Shown here: one piece after another, positions 5,097 through 13,005 of the stretch
Position numbering within the stretch: the stretch's first letter is position 1
Layout: each line of letters opens with the position of its first letter
DNA from: Gammaproteobacteria bacterium
GTDB taxonomy: Bacteria > Pseudomonadota > Gammaproteobacteria > GRL18
Direction of reading: 5' to 3'
Length of the DNA stretch: 16,845 bases
Assembly: GCA_030632625.1 (NCBI GenBank)
Contig: DAOVUK010000011.1
Coordinates: 1 to 16,845, forward strand
Program-made: the position numbers and the translations under genes
Notes under the pieces: model-generated
Databases searched by the model: none
Seen by the model: only the letters and a program-made list of their open reading frames with translations
Told to the model about the DNA's origin: nothing

Positions 5097-6083
5097 CTAT
5101 AAGACTTCATCATTTAACTGGGTGACGACTTTATGAGCGATTCGCTCACTATAACTATGGATCTTCCAGTGACCGGGACTCCAGCCTTTCAAAAAACGAT
5201 GAAAATCGGTCCAGGCCACAGGATAGAGTGCTCTCCAGTCCTGTTCCACAGCTTCAGGATCGACAGCTATTTGTTTGCGTGTTAATGCGCTTTTTAATTG
5301 TGAAAAATAGATATCCAGTAGCCCTGTTTCCAAGCGTTCACATTCTTTCTCATAGAGGCAGCTGCTGATAAAATAGGCTACATCTTTCATACCACATCCG
5401 CCACCGACATACTGAAAATCAACAGCAGCTACTTTTTTAGCATCATGCGAGAAACAAAAGTTGGCCAGTTTTGCATCGCCATGAACAATAGTCTGGTAGG
5501 GGCTGTTCTGCAGTTTCTGATCAATTTTTACTGCGGCACTTTTAAGTTCAATATCCTCCAGTACCTGTAACTCGTCAGGACGAGTATCAAGATGCCAATA
5601 AGTACCTGTTTGCCAAAGATCAGTGGGCTTTTTTCCAAGGAAAGTCGCATGAAAATTTGCCAGCCATGTGAGACACACTCGCATTTCAGCCATTGATACC
5701 GAGCTTTTTCGCACAGGATAGCCACTCTCATCCAGATCTTCAAGCACCATCCAGGTTTCATTATTATCAGAGTCAACAGAGAGACAGTGAGGAATACGGC
5801 AGCTTTCATCACAATTCCTGCTCCAATTGCGATACCAGGCCGTTTCCACTTCATAGGATTTTACTTTTCTCTGATGGGATAGATCGGTATTCCAGCCACG
5901 TGGATGGTGTTTCTGATCAGGCCACTGTACATGCTTGACAATGAGCGTCTTTCTATCATTTTTTTTCAATCCATACCTTATGATATTCCCATATCCACTC
6001 CAGAGACTTTGAAGCACTTCAATTTTAAAAATTTCAGTGGTCCCGGTTGCTCTGCTTATCATTGTCTGGAGGTGCTTGTTCAT
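5097..6083 (-). CDS. Choline/ecdysteroid-kinase-like phosphotransferase (APH fold)
   Basis: A 328-residue protein-kinase-like phosphotransferase. Lys50 (LIVKHV) fits the ATP-binding lysine and Glu78 (SYEVE) its salt-bridge partner. HGDAKLANF (201-209) is the Brenner motif with Asp203 as catalytic base and Asn208 as Mg ligand, and VDFQYVGGG (221-229) supplies the DFG-like Asp222. [13 protein letters not shown] follows, as in the EcKinase/choline-kinase families. These enzymes phosphorylate small hydroxylated molecules; the substrate here is unknown. An in-frame stop just upstream fixes the start at or after 6083. An AAGGA further upstream is too far away to be ideal, and Met8 is an alternative start. 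It is followed at two bases by a phosphatase gene, so one may act on the other's product, which is inference. Confidence 0.75.
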   Translation of the reverse strand: MNKHLQTMISRATGTTEIFKIEVLQSLWSGYGNIIRYGLKKNDRKTLIVKHVQWPDQKHHPRGWNTDLSHQRKVKSYEVETAWYRNWSRNCDESCRIPHCLSVDSDNNETWMVLEDLDESGYPVRKSSVSMAEMRVCLTWLANFHATFLGKKPTDLWQTGTYWHLDTRPDELQVLEDIELKSAAVKIDQKLQNSPYQTIVHGDAKLANFCFSHDAKKVAAVDFQYVGGGCGMKDVAYFISSCLYEKECERLETGLLDIYFSQLKSALTRKQIAVDPEAVEQDWRALYPVAWTDFHRFLKGWSPGHWKIHSYSERIAHKVVTQLNDEVL

Positions 6084-6206
6084 TGTTTAACAATGTTCCT
6101 TTTTGGCTGTAGATACTTGACATAAGAGATTAAGAAACTGGCTGATTTCAACGTATAGATAGGGCAAATATCGTCAATTTCACTCATCGGCGCTTGATTG
6201 AACTAA

Positions 6207-6347
6207 TGTTTGAGTGCCATTATTCAACATAAAATTGAGAACCGACCGGGAAGAAGCAATCCCAGGGTGGTTAAACGTCGACCTAAACCGTATCCAAGAA
6301 AACAAAATAATGTAAAATCAAATACTTGTAATAGAAAAATTGTTTAA
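6207..6347 (+). pseudogene. C-terminal remnant of an IS4-type transposase
   Basis: The plus strand encodes a 46-codon open piece beginning CLSAIIQHKIENRPGR, followed by a SNPRVVKRRPKPYPRKQ block and ending in NRKIV-stop. The basic NRPGR...PRxxKRRPKPYP tail is characteristic of IS4-family (DDE, Tnp_1) transposases. Stops occur immediately upstream in this frame (6204-6206 and 6195-6197), and no catalytic domain remains. It lies between the phosphotransferase and the HAD phosphatase. An old insertion and deletion here would explain why gene order departs from the Pseudomonas-type block at this point. Confidence 0.7.
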
Positions 6348-6362
6348 GGAAGTGCCATTAAG

Positions 6363-7010
6363 CTATAGATAAGCTTCAATTTCTTTAGGGTGTTCAATCA
6401 TTGCATCTGCTCCCCAATTTTCAGGTATGTCACTGGCTTCAATATAGCCAAACAATGCAGTTAAAGTGGTCATCCCGGCAGCATTTCCGGCAATGATATC
6501 TCGTTCAGCATCACCAATATACAGACATTCAGATGGCTGGCAGTCAATTTCCCGGCAGGCATAAAAAAGTGGTTCGGGGTGTGGTTTCCGTTCTTTGGTG
6601 GTATCACCGCTGACAATTGTTGCCGCCCGGTCTGTATATCCCATTTGCTGCATTAACGGATCAGTTAACCAGGCAGGTTTATTAGTGACGATTCCCCATG
6701 CAATCTGCTGGTTTTCCAGTGTTTCTAAAAGCTCATTAATGCCATCGAATACCGTCGTCAGGGTACTGATGTTATTTTGATAAATTTCAAGCAGTCTTAG
6801 TCTAAGCCTTTCAAAATCAATATGTTGTTCATCAAAGTTAAAGCCAAGTCTTATTAGTGCGATGCCGCCATGTGAAACAACAGGACGAATGACTTTCAGG
6901 GGCAGGGCGGGCCGGCCTTCTTCTACTAAGACCTGATTCAGGGCGGCAGCCAAATCCGGTGCAGTATCGGCAAACGTTCCGTCAAGGTCAAACAGGACGG
7001 CTTTAATCAT
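6363..7010 (-). CDS. mupP: HAD phosphatase, probably N-acetylmuramate-6-phosphate phosphatase MupP
   Basis: A 215-residue HAD-superfamily phosphatase. Motif I is FDLDGT, with Asp8 as nucleophile and Asp10 as acid-base. Motif II is Thr109 (IVTNKP), motif III Lys142 (RKPHPEP), and motif IV GDAERD with Asp167 and Asp171. Annotation pipelines would call it phosphoglycolate phosphatase (Gph). The position next to ubiG in the serC-gyrA-mtnA-mtaD-ubiG block, plus MupP-like segments such as VVSHGG, GIVTNKP and the C-terminal ENWGADAMIEHP, favour MupP. In Pseudomonas that enzyme dephosphorylates MurNAc-6-phosphate in peptidoglycan recycling. Its ATG overlaps the stop of the upstream c-di-GMP gene as ATGA, indicating translational coupling. 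The choice between MupP and Gph rests on synteny and general resemblance. Confidence 0.75.
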   Translation of the reverse strand: MIKAVLFDLDGTFADTAPDLAAALNQVLVEEGRPALPLKVIRPVVSHGGIALIRLGFNFDEQHIDFERLRLRLLEIYQNNISTLTTVFDGINELLETLENQQIAWGIVTNKPAWLTDPLMQQMGYTDRAATIVSGDTTKERKPHPEPLFYACREIDCQPSECLYIGDAERDIIAGNAAGMTTLTALFGYIEASDIPENWGADAMIEHPKEIEAYL

Positions 7011-9361
7011 TGTTGTTCTTTCAGCAGTGCTGTCATTTTATAAGCAGGTAAAGGGCGGCTAAAATAATAGCCTTGAATGTAGTCACAGCCATTTTGATTT
7101 AAGAACATCAATTGAGCTTCTGTTTCAACGCCTTCGGCAACGATTTTTTGATCGAGGGAATGTCCCATTTCAATAATTGCACAGGCAATTTTTGCATCTT
7201 TAGAATCCACCGTCAATTCCCGGATAAAAGATTGATCTATTTTTAATACATCTATGGGGAAATTTTTCAGATATGATAAAGAAGAATAACCCGTACCAAA
7301 ATCATCCAGTGCTATTTTTATGCCCATTTTTTTCAATCGCTTAAGCTGCAGTTCGATTCGTCTGTTATCTCCAATTAACATGGATTCTGTGATTTCAAGT
7401 TCCAGATGTTCAGCAGAAAGACCGACTTTATTTAAGCTCTCTGAAATAATATGTATAAAACCGCTGTCCATAAATTGTCTTGCCGAAACATTGACCGATA
7501 ACTGTGGGATAGGCAGGCCTTCATCCAGCCATATTTTATGTTGCTCACAAGATTTTTCGATGATCCATTTGCCAATCTCAATAATTAAACCGGAACTTTC
7601 AGCAAGCGGTATAAAATAATCAGGAGGAATCATCTTTTGCATGCCATTTTCAATGACAAGCCATCTGATCAGGACTTCAGCACCTATAATTTTCCTATCA
7701 TCTAATGAATATTGTGGTTGAAAATACAGGCGTAATTCATCTTTAGAGATAGCATTATGTAATTTACTCTCCAATAATAAGCGATCTTTGGTTGCATCAG
7801 AAAACTCTTCTTTATAAAATTGATAATTATTCCGACCTCTGTTTTTTGCATCATACATAGCAATGTCCGAATTTTTTAATAATAATTCGGATGAATCGCC
7901 ATCCTCAGGATAGATTGTAATGCCAATGCTTGAACCGATAAAGACCTCTCTGTTTTTAAAATAATAGGCGCGGGAAGTTTCCTGAATTATTTTTTTTGCA
8001 ATCATTGAGGCAATATACAAGGCATGCTCATGACTGTTTTCGCTGGAAAGTAATACCGCAAATTCATCACCACTGAATCGTGCAACAATATCTTCCTTTC
8101 TTGTTACGGTTAAAAAACGCCGGGCTGTTTCTTTAAGAATTTCATCGCCTGCATCATGACCTAAGGAATCATTCACAGCTTTAAACTGATCAAGATCGAT
8201 GAAGAACAGAATGGAATGTTTCGTATGACGTTTTGATTCAGATAATGACTGCGATAAACGATCTAAAAACATGACCCGATTGGCAAGTCCGGTTAATGCA
8301 TCATAATGGGCAATATGTATAATATGCTGTTCATTTTTTCTTTGCTTGGTGACATCAATGAGTGTTGCAAAAAAGTTTGTCGTCACATTATTTTGATTGA
8401 GAATCCGGGTTATTTCCAGTTTAGCCAGAATTATATTACCATTACTATTAGCACATAAAATTTCTCCACGCCATAAATCAAAGTTATGATCACTAAAACG
8501 CCGTAGTATCTGAGCAATTAAATTATGCTTTTTGCTGGCATTTAAAATGGCAAAGTTTTTATCTTTGATGTCCTTCAGCAAAAAACCGGTCATTGTGGTA
8601 AATGCTTTATTAACATTAAGAAAATTAAGATCTTTATCAAGAATAATAAAGCTCAGATGACTATTATAAAATAAGGCATCCATCAATAATAATCTATTTT
8701 TTTCTTTTCTGGATTGATGTATGATTTGCCCGGAAATTACCAGACGAAAAGGTTTGTTATCTTTATCAAAAATTGGTGATACAAATATATCCACTTCGGT
8801 GTTATCGCCATCGGAGTCCGTTAAATGTTTTAGTTTGTTAACGGCTTTTCTCTGCTGCCATACCTGATTTTCTGTTATTGCATTGGGAATAAGAAACTGA
8901 GCATTAATATTTGAGGTTTTTACTAATTCTATATCGGTTTTTCCATAATAATCCACATATTGATCGCCTAAAAAATTCAAATATTCTTTACTCGCTCTCA
9001 GCCAGCGCCCATTGTTGTCCTTAATACATAAAATGGTCGGGCTGGACTGAAATAACATTGAATCGATATGGGAGTAATTTGCAGAATTATCCAGAGGCGT
9101 AGCTATGAAAGATGTTCTGGCAGTAAAATTGAGCCTGCCAGTATACAGCAGCAGACTAATAAGCAGACTTAAAATAATACCTATGAGCAGTAGGAAAAAA
9201 TGGGGTGTATAAAAAAAATGAGTATCGAGCTCATTAGCGCTGATACTACTACTACTACTATTAATAATAATTAAATAGGCATTGTTAATGATTAAAATAA
9301 AAAAAGCCGATATTAATATCTTCTTAAATGTTATGTGCTTCCTGAAAAATTTTGTAAGCAT
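7007..9361 (-). CDS. Membrane-bound PAS-PAS-GGDEF-EAL cyclic-di-GMP protein
   Basis: A 784-residue inner-membrane protein with two membrane helices at about residues 13-34 and 52-74, enclosing a short loop. Two PAS-type sensor regions follow (about 100-215 and 225-340). A GGDEF domain (about 345-515) has FIDLDQFKAVND and an SGDEF active-site variant at 430-434, with an RKED inhibitory-site motif at 421-424. An EAL domain (about 525-775) follows. The EAL motif reads EVL (562-564), and Asn624, Glu656, Asp686-Asp687, Lys707, Glu743 and Gln763 are all in place, so phosphodiesterase activity is likely. The SGDEF variant plus an intact I-site leaves diguanylate cyclase activity possible. It is inserted between ubiG and the MupP-type gene, 45 bases after ubiG. 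No clear Shine-Dalgarno precedes it. Confidence 0.93.
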   Translation of the reverse strand: MLTKFFRKHITFKKILISAFFILIINNAYLIIINSSSSSISANELDTHFFYTPHFFLLLIGIILSLLISLLLYTGRLNFTARTSFIATPLDNSANYSHIDSMLFQSSPTILCIKDNNGRWLRASKEYLNFLGDQYVDYYGKTDIELVKTSNINAQFLIPNAITENQVWQQRKAVNKLKHLTDSDGDNTEVDIFVSPIFDKDNKPFRLVISGQIIHQSRKEKNRLLLMDALFYNSHLSFIILDKDLNFLNVNKAFTTMTGFLLKDIKDKNFAILNASKKHNLIAQILRRFSDHNFDLWRGEILCANSNGNIILAKLEITRILNQNNVTTNFFATLIDVTKQRKNEQHIIHIAHYDALTGLANRVMFLDRLSQSLSESKRHTKHSILFFIDLDQFKAVNDSLGHDAGDEILKETARRFLTVTRKEDIVARFSGDEFAVLLSSENSHEHALYIASMIAKKIIQETSRAYYFKNREVFIGSSIGITIYPEDGDSSELLLKNSDIAMYDAKNRGRNNYQFYKEEFSDATKDRLLLESKLHNAISKDELRLYFQPQYSLDDRKIIGAEVLIRWLVIENGMQKMIPPDYFIPLAESSGLIIEIGKWIIEKSCEQHKIWLDEGLPIPQLSVNVSARQFMDSGFIHIISESLNKVGLSAEHLELEITESMLIGDNRRIELQLKRLKKMGIKIALDDFGTGYSSLSYLKNFPIDVLKIDQSFIRELTVDSKDAKIACAIIEMGHSLDQKIVAEGVETEAQLMFLNQNGCDYIQGYYFSRPLPAYKMTALLKEQQ
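9245..9260 (+). repeat. Short trinucleotide repeat in the c-di-GMP gene
   Basis: Five consecutive ACT units, next to an AT-rich ATTAATAATAAT stretch, encode five serines (residues 35-39) in the loop after the first membrane helix of the GGDEF-EAL protein. Unit gain or loss would keep the frame. Confidence 0.8.
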
Positions 9362-9406
9362 GACGGTTCGTTAAATTTTTTTAATTATAATTATTATTTA
9401 AGAGCT

Positions 9407-10159
9407 CTATTTAACAGGGCAGGCATGCACCAGATAATTAATATCAACATTATCACTGAGTACACAATGCCCGGTGAGTGGATTATAGGTCATGCCGGAA
9501 ATATGTTGCGTTTTTAGTTCGGCGGCACGGATCCATTGATCCAGTTCGGCAGGGCGAATGAATTTTTTGAAATCATGTGTGCCTTTGGGCAATAATTTCA
9601 TAATGTATTCAGCACCGATGATAGCCATTGCATAAGATTTGGCATTGCGGTTCACCGTTGAGAAAAAAACATGTCCTTCAGGTTTGACTAATTTTCTGCA
9701 GGCATTAATAATTGAGCCTGGATCGGGTACATGCTCCAGCATTTCAAGACACGTGACCACATCATAATGACCGGGCTCAGCTGCTGCCAGTTCTTCGACA
9801 GTAATTTTCCGGTAAGTCACTTTTTCACCGGATTCATATAAATGCATTTTTGCAATGGTCAGATTGGCATCACCCATATCAATTCCAGTCACATCAGCAC
9901 CTTCGTGTGCCATGCTTTCAGATAAAATACCCCCGCCGCAGCCAACATCCAGTATAAGTTTGCCCTGTAGTCCATCAGCACGCTTTTTTATATATCCCAG
10001 GCGTGCCGGGTTCAGATCATGCAAAGGTTTAAATTCACCTTCTTTATCCCACCAGCGCGTCGACATGGCCTCAAATTTAGCCACTTCCTGGGGATCAACA
10101 TTGCTGAAGTGCTTATCTTCCGGCTCATTATTTTTTTCTTGGGTGTGTGTAACAGTCAT
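9407..10159 (-). CDS. ubiG: Ubiquinone biosynthesis O-methyltransferase UbiG
   Basis: A 250-residue class I SAM-dependent methyltransferase that catalyses both O-methylation steps of ubiquinone synthesis at the inner membrane. Diagnostic segments: [23 protein letters not shown] at the N-terminus, motif [13 protein letters not shown] (70-81), GIDMGDANL (92-100) following it, [10 protein letters not shown], and the RNAKSY...[21 protein letters not shown] block. All are typical of UbiG, and the length is close to the E. coli enzyme. A Shine-Dalgarno AGGA lies five bases before the ATG on the minus strand. The first 17 residues are a variable extension. Its place next to mtaD and the MupP-type gene repeats the Pseudomonas order. 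Confidence 0.95.
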   Translation of the reverse strand: MTVTHTQEKNNEPEDKHFSNVDPQEVAKFEAMSTRWWDKEGEFKPLHDLNPARLGYIKKRADGLQGKLILDVGCGGGILSESMAHEGADVTGIDMGDANLTIAKMHLYESGEKVTYRKITVEELAAAEPGHYDVVTCLEMLEHVPDPGSIINACRKLVKPEGHVFFSTVNRNAKSYAMAIIGAEYIMKLLPKGTHDFKKFIRPAELDQWIRAAELKTQHISGMTYNPLTGHCVLSDNVDINYLVHACPVK

Positions 10160-10290
10160 TATGTTCCTGAACTAATAATAGATAAATTTAAGCTATTATC
10201 TTAAATTTAGCTATAAAAGTCGAAATTTGCACTATGAATCATGAATTATTTTTGCTTTTTTGTATAAAGTGAGTAACTCTATGAAAAATC

Positions 10291-11658
10291 TTAATTCTCA
10301 ACCTCTAATCTTATTGTTTCTCCCCATTCAGAAGCCTTTTGTTTAATTTGTTGTTCATCAAGGGTGGTCAATTGACGGTTATTAAGTAAATGCTTTCCCT
10401 GTACCCAGACATCGGTGACTTGATCACGGCTGGAGGAATAGACAATTTGTGAAATGGGGTGATAGATAGGTTGAGTTTCAATCCGGTCCAAATTGATTGC
10501 CGTAATATCTGCTGATTTATCCCGAGTTAAAGAACCCGTTACTGAATCCAGTCCGAGTGCTTTTGCGCCGTTAAGTGTAGCCATTTTGAGGGCGGTATGA
10601 GCGGGAATAACTGATGCATCACCAGCAACTGCCTTGGCCAGTAGTGCCGCACTGCGCATTTCACTGAGCATATCGAGGTCATTATTGCTGGCCGCGCCGT
10701 CGGTGCCAATGGCAATATTGATTTTCCTGGTGTTCAGCCTGGCAACAGGACAAAAGCCGCTGGCTAATTTGAGATTAGATTCGGGACAATGAACCACATG
10801 AACACCGTGACGCTTGAGCAGATCAATTTCATCGTCTTGCAGTTGCGTCATATGGACGGTCAAAAGCAGGGGTGATAATAGTCCCAGCTTTTCAAGTCGG
10901 GCAATAGGACGCATTCCGGTATTGGCAATTGCCTGTGTCACTTCATACTGTGTTTCATGAAGGTGAATATGTATAGGGATATCCAGCTTCTCTGCATAAG
11001 TTTTCACTTGTCCCAGAGGCTCATCGGAAACAGTATAGGGTGCATGCGGGGCAAATGCCGTTGAAATCAGGGGATGATGTCGATATTGTTCATGTAACTG
11101 CAGACCTTTATGCAGATAATCGTCACTGTTTTTACCCCAGGCAGAAGGGAAATCAATCATAATGAGCCCCAATGATGCGCGTATGCCGGCTTCGTCAGCT
11201 GATTTTGCGGCAGCATCGGGAAAAAAATACATGTCGTTAAACGTGGTTGTTCCACCTCTGAGCATTTCTGCCACAGCTAAATTAGTGCCGTCTTTAACAA
11301 ATTGATAATTGACACATTTTCCTTCAGTCGGCCAGATATGTTCAGAAAGCCATTCCATCAGCGGCAGATCATCAGCCATGCCGCGCATCAGACTCATGGC
11401 TGCATGGGTATGAGTATTGACAAAACCGGGAATGAGAGCATGAGTGTCCAGATGATGCTCAGTTTGACTATGATATTTTTTATGGCAGCGCTCAGTGGCT
11501 AAAATATCGAGAATTTTCCCATGTTGTATTACCAGAGAATGATTTTCATAAACTGTGTCATCGGGTTCAACCGGTATAATCCAGCGAGCATGAATTATGG
11601 CATCAACGGCTTGCAGATTTCTCTGTGCTGACAGGCTTTGTGGCTGTTTTTTTAGCAA
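10291..11658 (-). CDS. mtaD: 5'-methylthioadenosine/S-adenosylhomocysteine deaminase
   Basis: A 455-residue metal-dependent amidohydrolase (TRZ/ATZ branch) that deaminates methylthioadenosine to methylthioinosine and can act on S-adenosylhomocysteine. Metal and substrate residues: NTHTH with His83 and His85, APHAPYT with His205, HIHLHE with His232 and Glu235, His269, and GTDGAASNND with Asp320. The start is a TTG (minus strand, complement of 11656-11658): no in-frame ATG occurs before the catalytic domain, and GAGG stands six bases upstream. Residues 18-45 (VDAIIHARWIIPVEPDDTVY...) are the usual opening of the family. It is divergent from mtnA, and the two are linked through methylthioadenosine metabolism. 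It is the first gene of the minus-strand block running to mupP, 131 bases before ubiG. Confidence 0.92.
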   Translation of the reverse strand: MLKKQPQSLSAQRNLQAVDAIIHARWIIPVEPDDTVYENHSLVIQHGKILDILATERCHKKYHSQTEHHLDTHALIPGFVNTHTHAAMSLMRGMADDLPLMEWLSEHIWPTEGKCVNYQFVKDGTNLAVAEMLRGGTTTFNDMYFFPDAAAKSADEAGIRASLGLIMIDFPSAWGKNSDDYLHKGLQLHEQYRHHPLISTAFAPHAPYTVSDEPLGQVKTYAEKLDIPIHIHLHETQYEVTQAIANTGMRPIARLEKLGLLSPLLLTVHMTQLQDDEIDLLKRHGVHVVHCPESNLKLASGFCPVARLNTRKINIAIGTDGAASNNDLDMLSEMRSAALLAKAVAGDASVIPAHTALKMATLNGAKALGLDSVTGSLTRDKSADITAINLDRIETQPIYHPISQIVYSSSRDQVTDVWVQGKHLLNNRQLTTLDEQQIKQKASEWGETIRLEVEN

Positions 11659-11755
11659 AGGAACCTCGGGTATTTAACTTTATTGAGTGTTTAGTATACA
11701 CCTTGAGTGTGTTTGATTATAAGATAGAACAAATTTTTATAAAGGTAAGGTAAAT
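11659..11755. promoter_or_regulatory. Divergent promoter region between mtaD and mtnA
   Basis: These 97 bases must hold promoters for both directions. On the minus strand a perfect TATAAT -10 hexamer (complement of 11716-11721) is visible, but its -35 is poor. On the plus strand TTGAGT occurs twice (11683-11688, 11703-11708). AAGG (11747-11750) is the Shine-Dalgarno of mtnA, five bases before its ATG. I could not define a complete promoter with confidence. Confidence 0.45.
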
Positions 11756-12823
11756 ATGACAGGCAAGCCCTATGATTCAATCAAACCCATTATCTGGCAG
11801 GATGATGCACTGCAATTACTGGATCAGCGCCTATTGCCGGCTGAATACACCTATATTACTCTGACGGACGTCAAATCGGTTGCCCAGGCGATTACTGATA
11901 TGGTTGTCCGTGGTGCCCCTGCGATTGGCATTACCGCGGCATATGGTATTGTCATTGCTGCCAGACAACGTTTTGCTGAGAATCCTGAAAACTGGCAGCA
12001 GGCAATAGACACCGATCTGCAAACCCTGGCACAATCAAGACCGACAGCGGTGAATCTTTTTTGGGCAATTGATTTGATGCGTGAAGTGATAAAAGGGCTG
12101 GCCGTTGACGATCCGGTGCCTGCTTTGCTCTCTCTGGCTCAGCAGGTTCATGAAGATGATATTGCCGCTAATGTTAAAATGGGTGAACTGGGCGCACAAT
12201 TAATTGCTGAAAAGTGTGCTGTTTTAACCCATTGTAATGCCGGTGCACTGGCAACAGGTGGTTATGGTACTGCATTAGGTGTCATTCGCAGTGCTTTTGC
12301 AGACAATAAAATCAGCAGGGTTTATGCTGATGAAACCCGTCCCTGGCTGCAGGGTGCCCGTTTGACGGCGTGGGAAATGGTGCATGATGACATACCCGTG
12401 TCAATATTAGTGGAAGGTGCTGCGGCACATATGATCAAAACATCACAGGCAGGTGATCAGCCAATTCGCTGGATTATTGTTGGCTCTGATCGAATTGCCT
12501 CAAACGGCGATGTGGCCAATAAAATCGGTACTTATGCATTAGCCGTTCTGGCTCGCTACCATGGTATAAAATTCATGGTTGCAGCACCGACGACGACAAT
12601 CGATATGAACATTGCCGGAGGTGACGAGATTCCTATTGAAGAACGCTCCACTGAAGAGGTTCTGGGATGCAGCGGACATCCAGTGGCTGCACAGGGAGCA
12701 CAGGCAAGAAATCCTGCATTTGATGTGACACCCGCTGAATTAGTCGATGCCATTGTGACTGAAAAAGGGGTGGTATTAAACCCTGATTCTGAAAAAATTA
12801 AAGCCTTAATGAGCAATGTTTGA
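11756..12823 (+). CDS. mtnA: Methylthioribose-1-phosphate isomerase MtnA
   Basis: A 355-residue enzyme of the eIF2B-like isomerase family, converting 5-methylthioribose-1-phosphate to 5-methylthioribulose-1-phosphate in methionine salvage in the cytosol. Characteristic segments: VRGAPAIGI (51-59), LTHCNAGALATGGYGTALGVI with catalytic Cys160, ADETRPWLQGARLTAWEM (191-208), and IVGSDRIASNGDVANKIGTY with catalytic Asp245. Length is normal and the frame is intact. It faces mtaD across a shared 97-base promoter region and precedes gyrA by 182 bases. No other methionine-salvage gene (mtnB, C, D, P) is in the window, so the rest of the pathway must lie elsewhere or be replaced. Confidence 0.96.
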   Translation: MTGKPYDSIKPIIWQDDALQLLDQRLLPAEYTYITLTDVKSVAQAITDMVVRGAPAIGITAAYGIVIAARQRFAENPENWQQAIDTDLQTLAQSRPTAVNLFWAIDLMREVIKGLAVDDPVPALLSLAQQVHEDDIAANVKMGELGAQLIAEKCAVLTHCNAGALATGGYGTALGVIRSAFADNKISRVYADETRPWLQGARLTAWEMVHDDIPVSILVEGAAAHMIKTSQAGDQPIRWIIVGSDRIASNGDVANKIGTYALAVLARYHGIKFMVAAPTTTIDMNIAGGDEIPIEERSTEEVLGCSGHPVAAQGAQARNPAFDVTPAELVDAIVTEKGVVLNPDSEKIKALMSNV

Positions 12824-12882
12824 TAAATGCTAAAATATCTACTTTTTAATCGCAATTAAAGAGCACATAGCGCATTGATCTG

Positions 12883-12891
12883 TGCTATGAT
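12883..12891 (+). promoter_or_regulatory. Candidate extended -10 promoter of gyrA
   Basis: TGC-TATGAT has the TGn extension that allows weak -35 use. Transcription from about 12898 would give a leader of roughly 108 bases before the gyrA start. No good -35 hexamer lies at the right distance, so this is tentative. The rest of 12824-13005 holds no other recognisable site. Confidence 0.35.
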
Positions 12892-13005
12892 ATTGCAGTT
12901 TTTTAGAGTACCTGTTTTACGCCTCTGTGATGTTAACAAGCATGAAGGCAAGACGATGCTCTAGTCTGTTGAGAAAAATCAAAAAAACGGATATATAAGT
13001 ACTCA

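Noticed and set aside
12862..12904. AGCACA/TGTGCT inverted repeat followed by T6 as an mtnA terminator
   Set aside because: The T-run starts 12 bases after the stem, the loop is long, and the right arm overlaps the likely gyrA -10 region.
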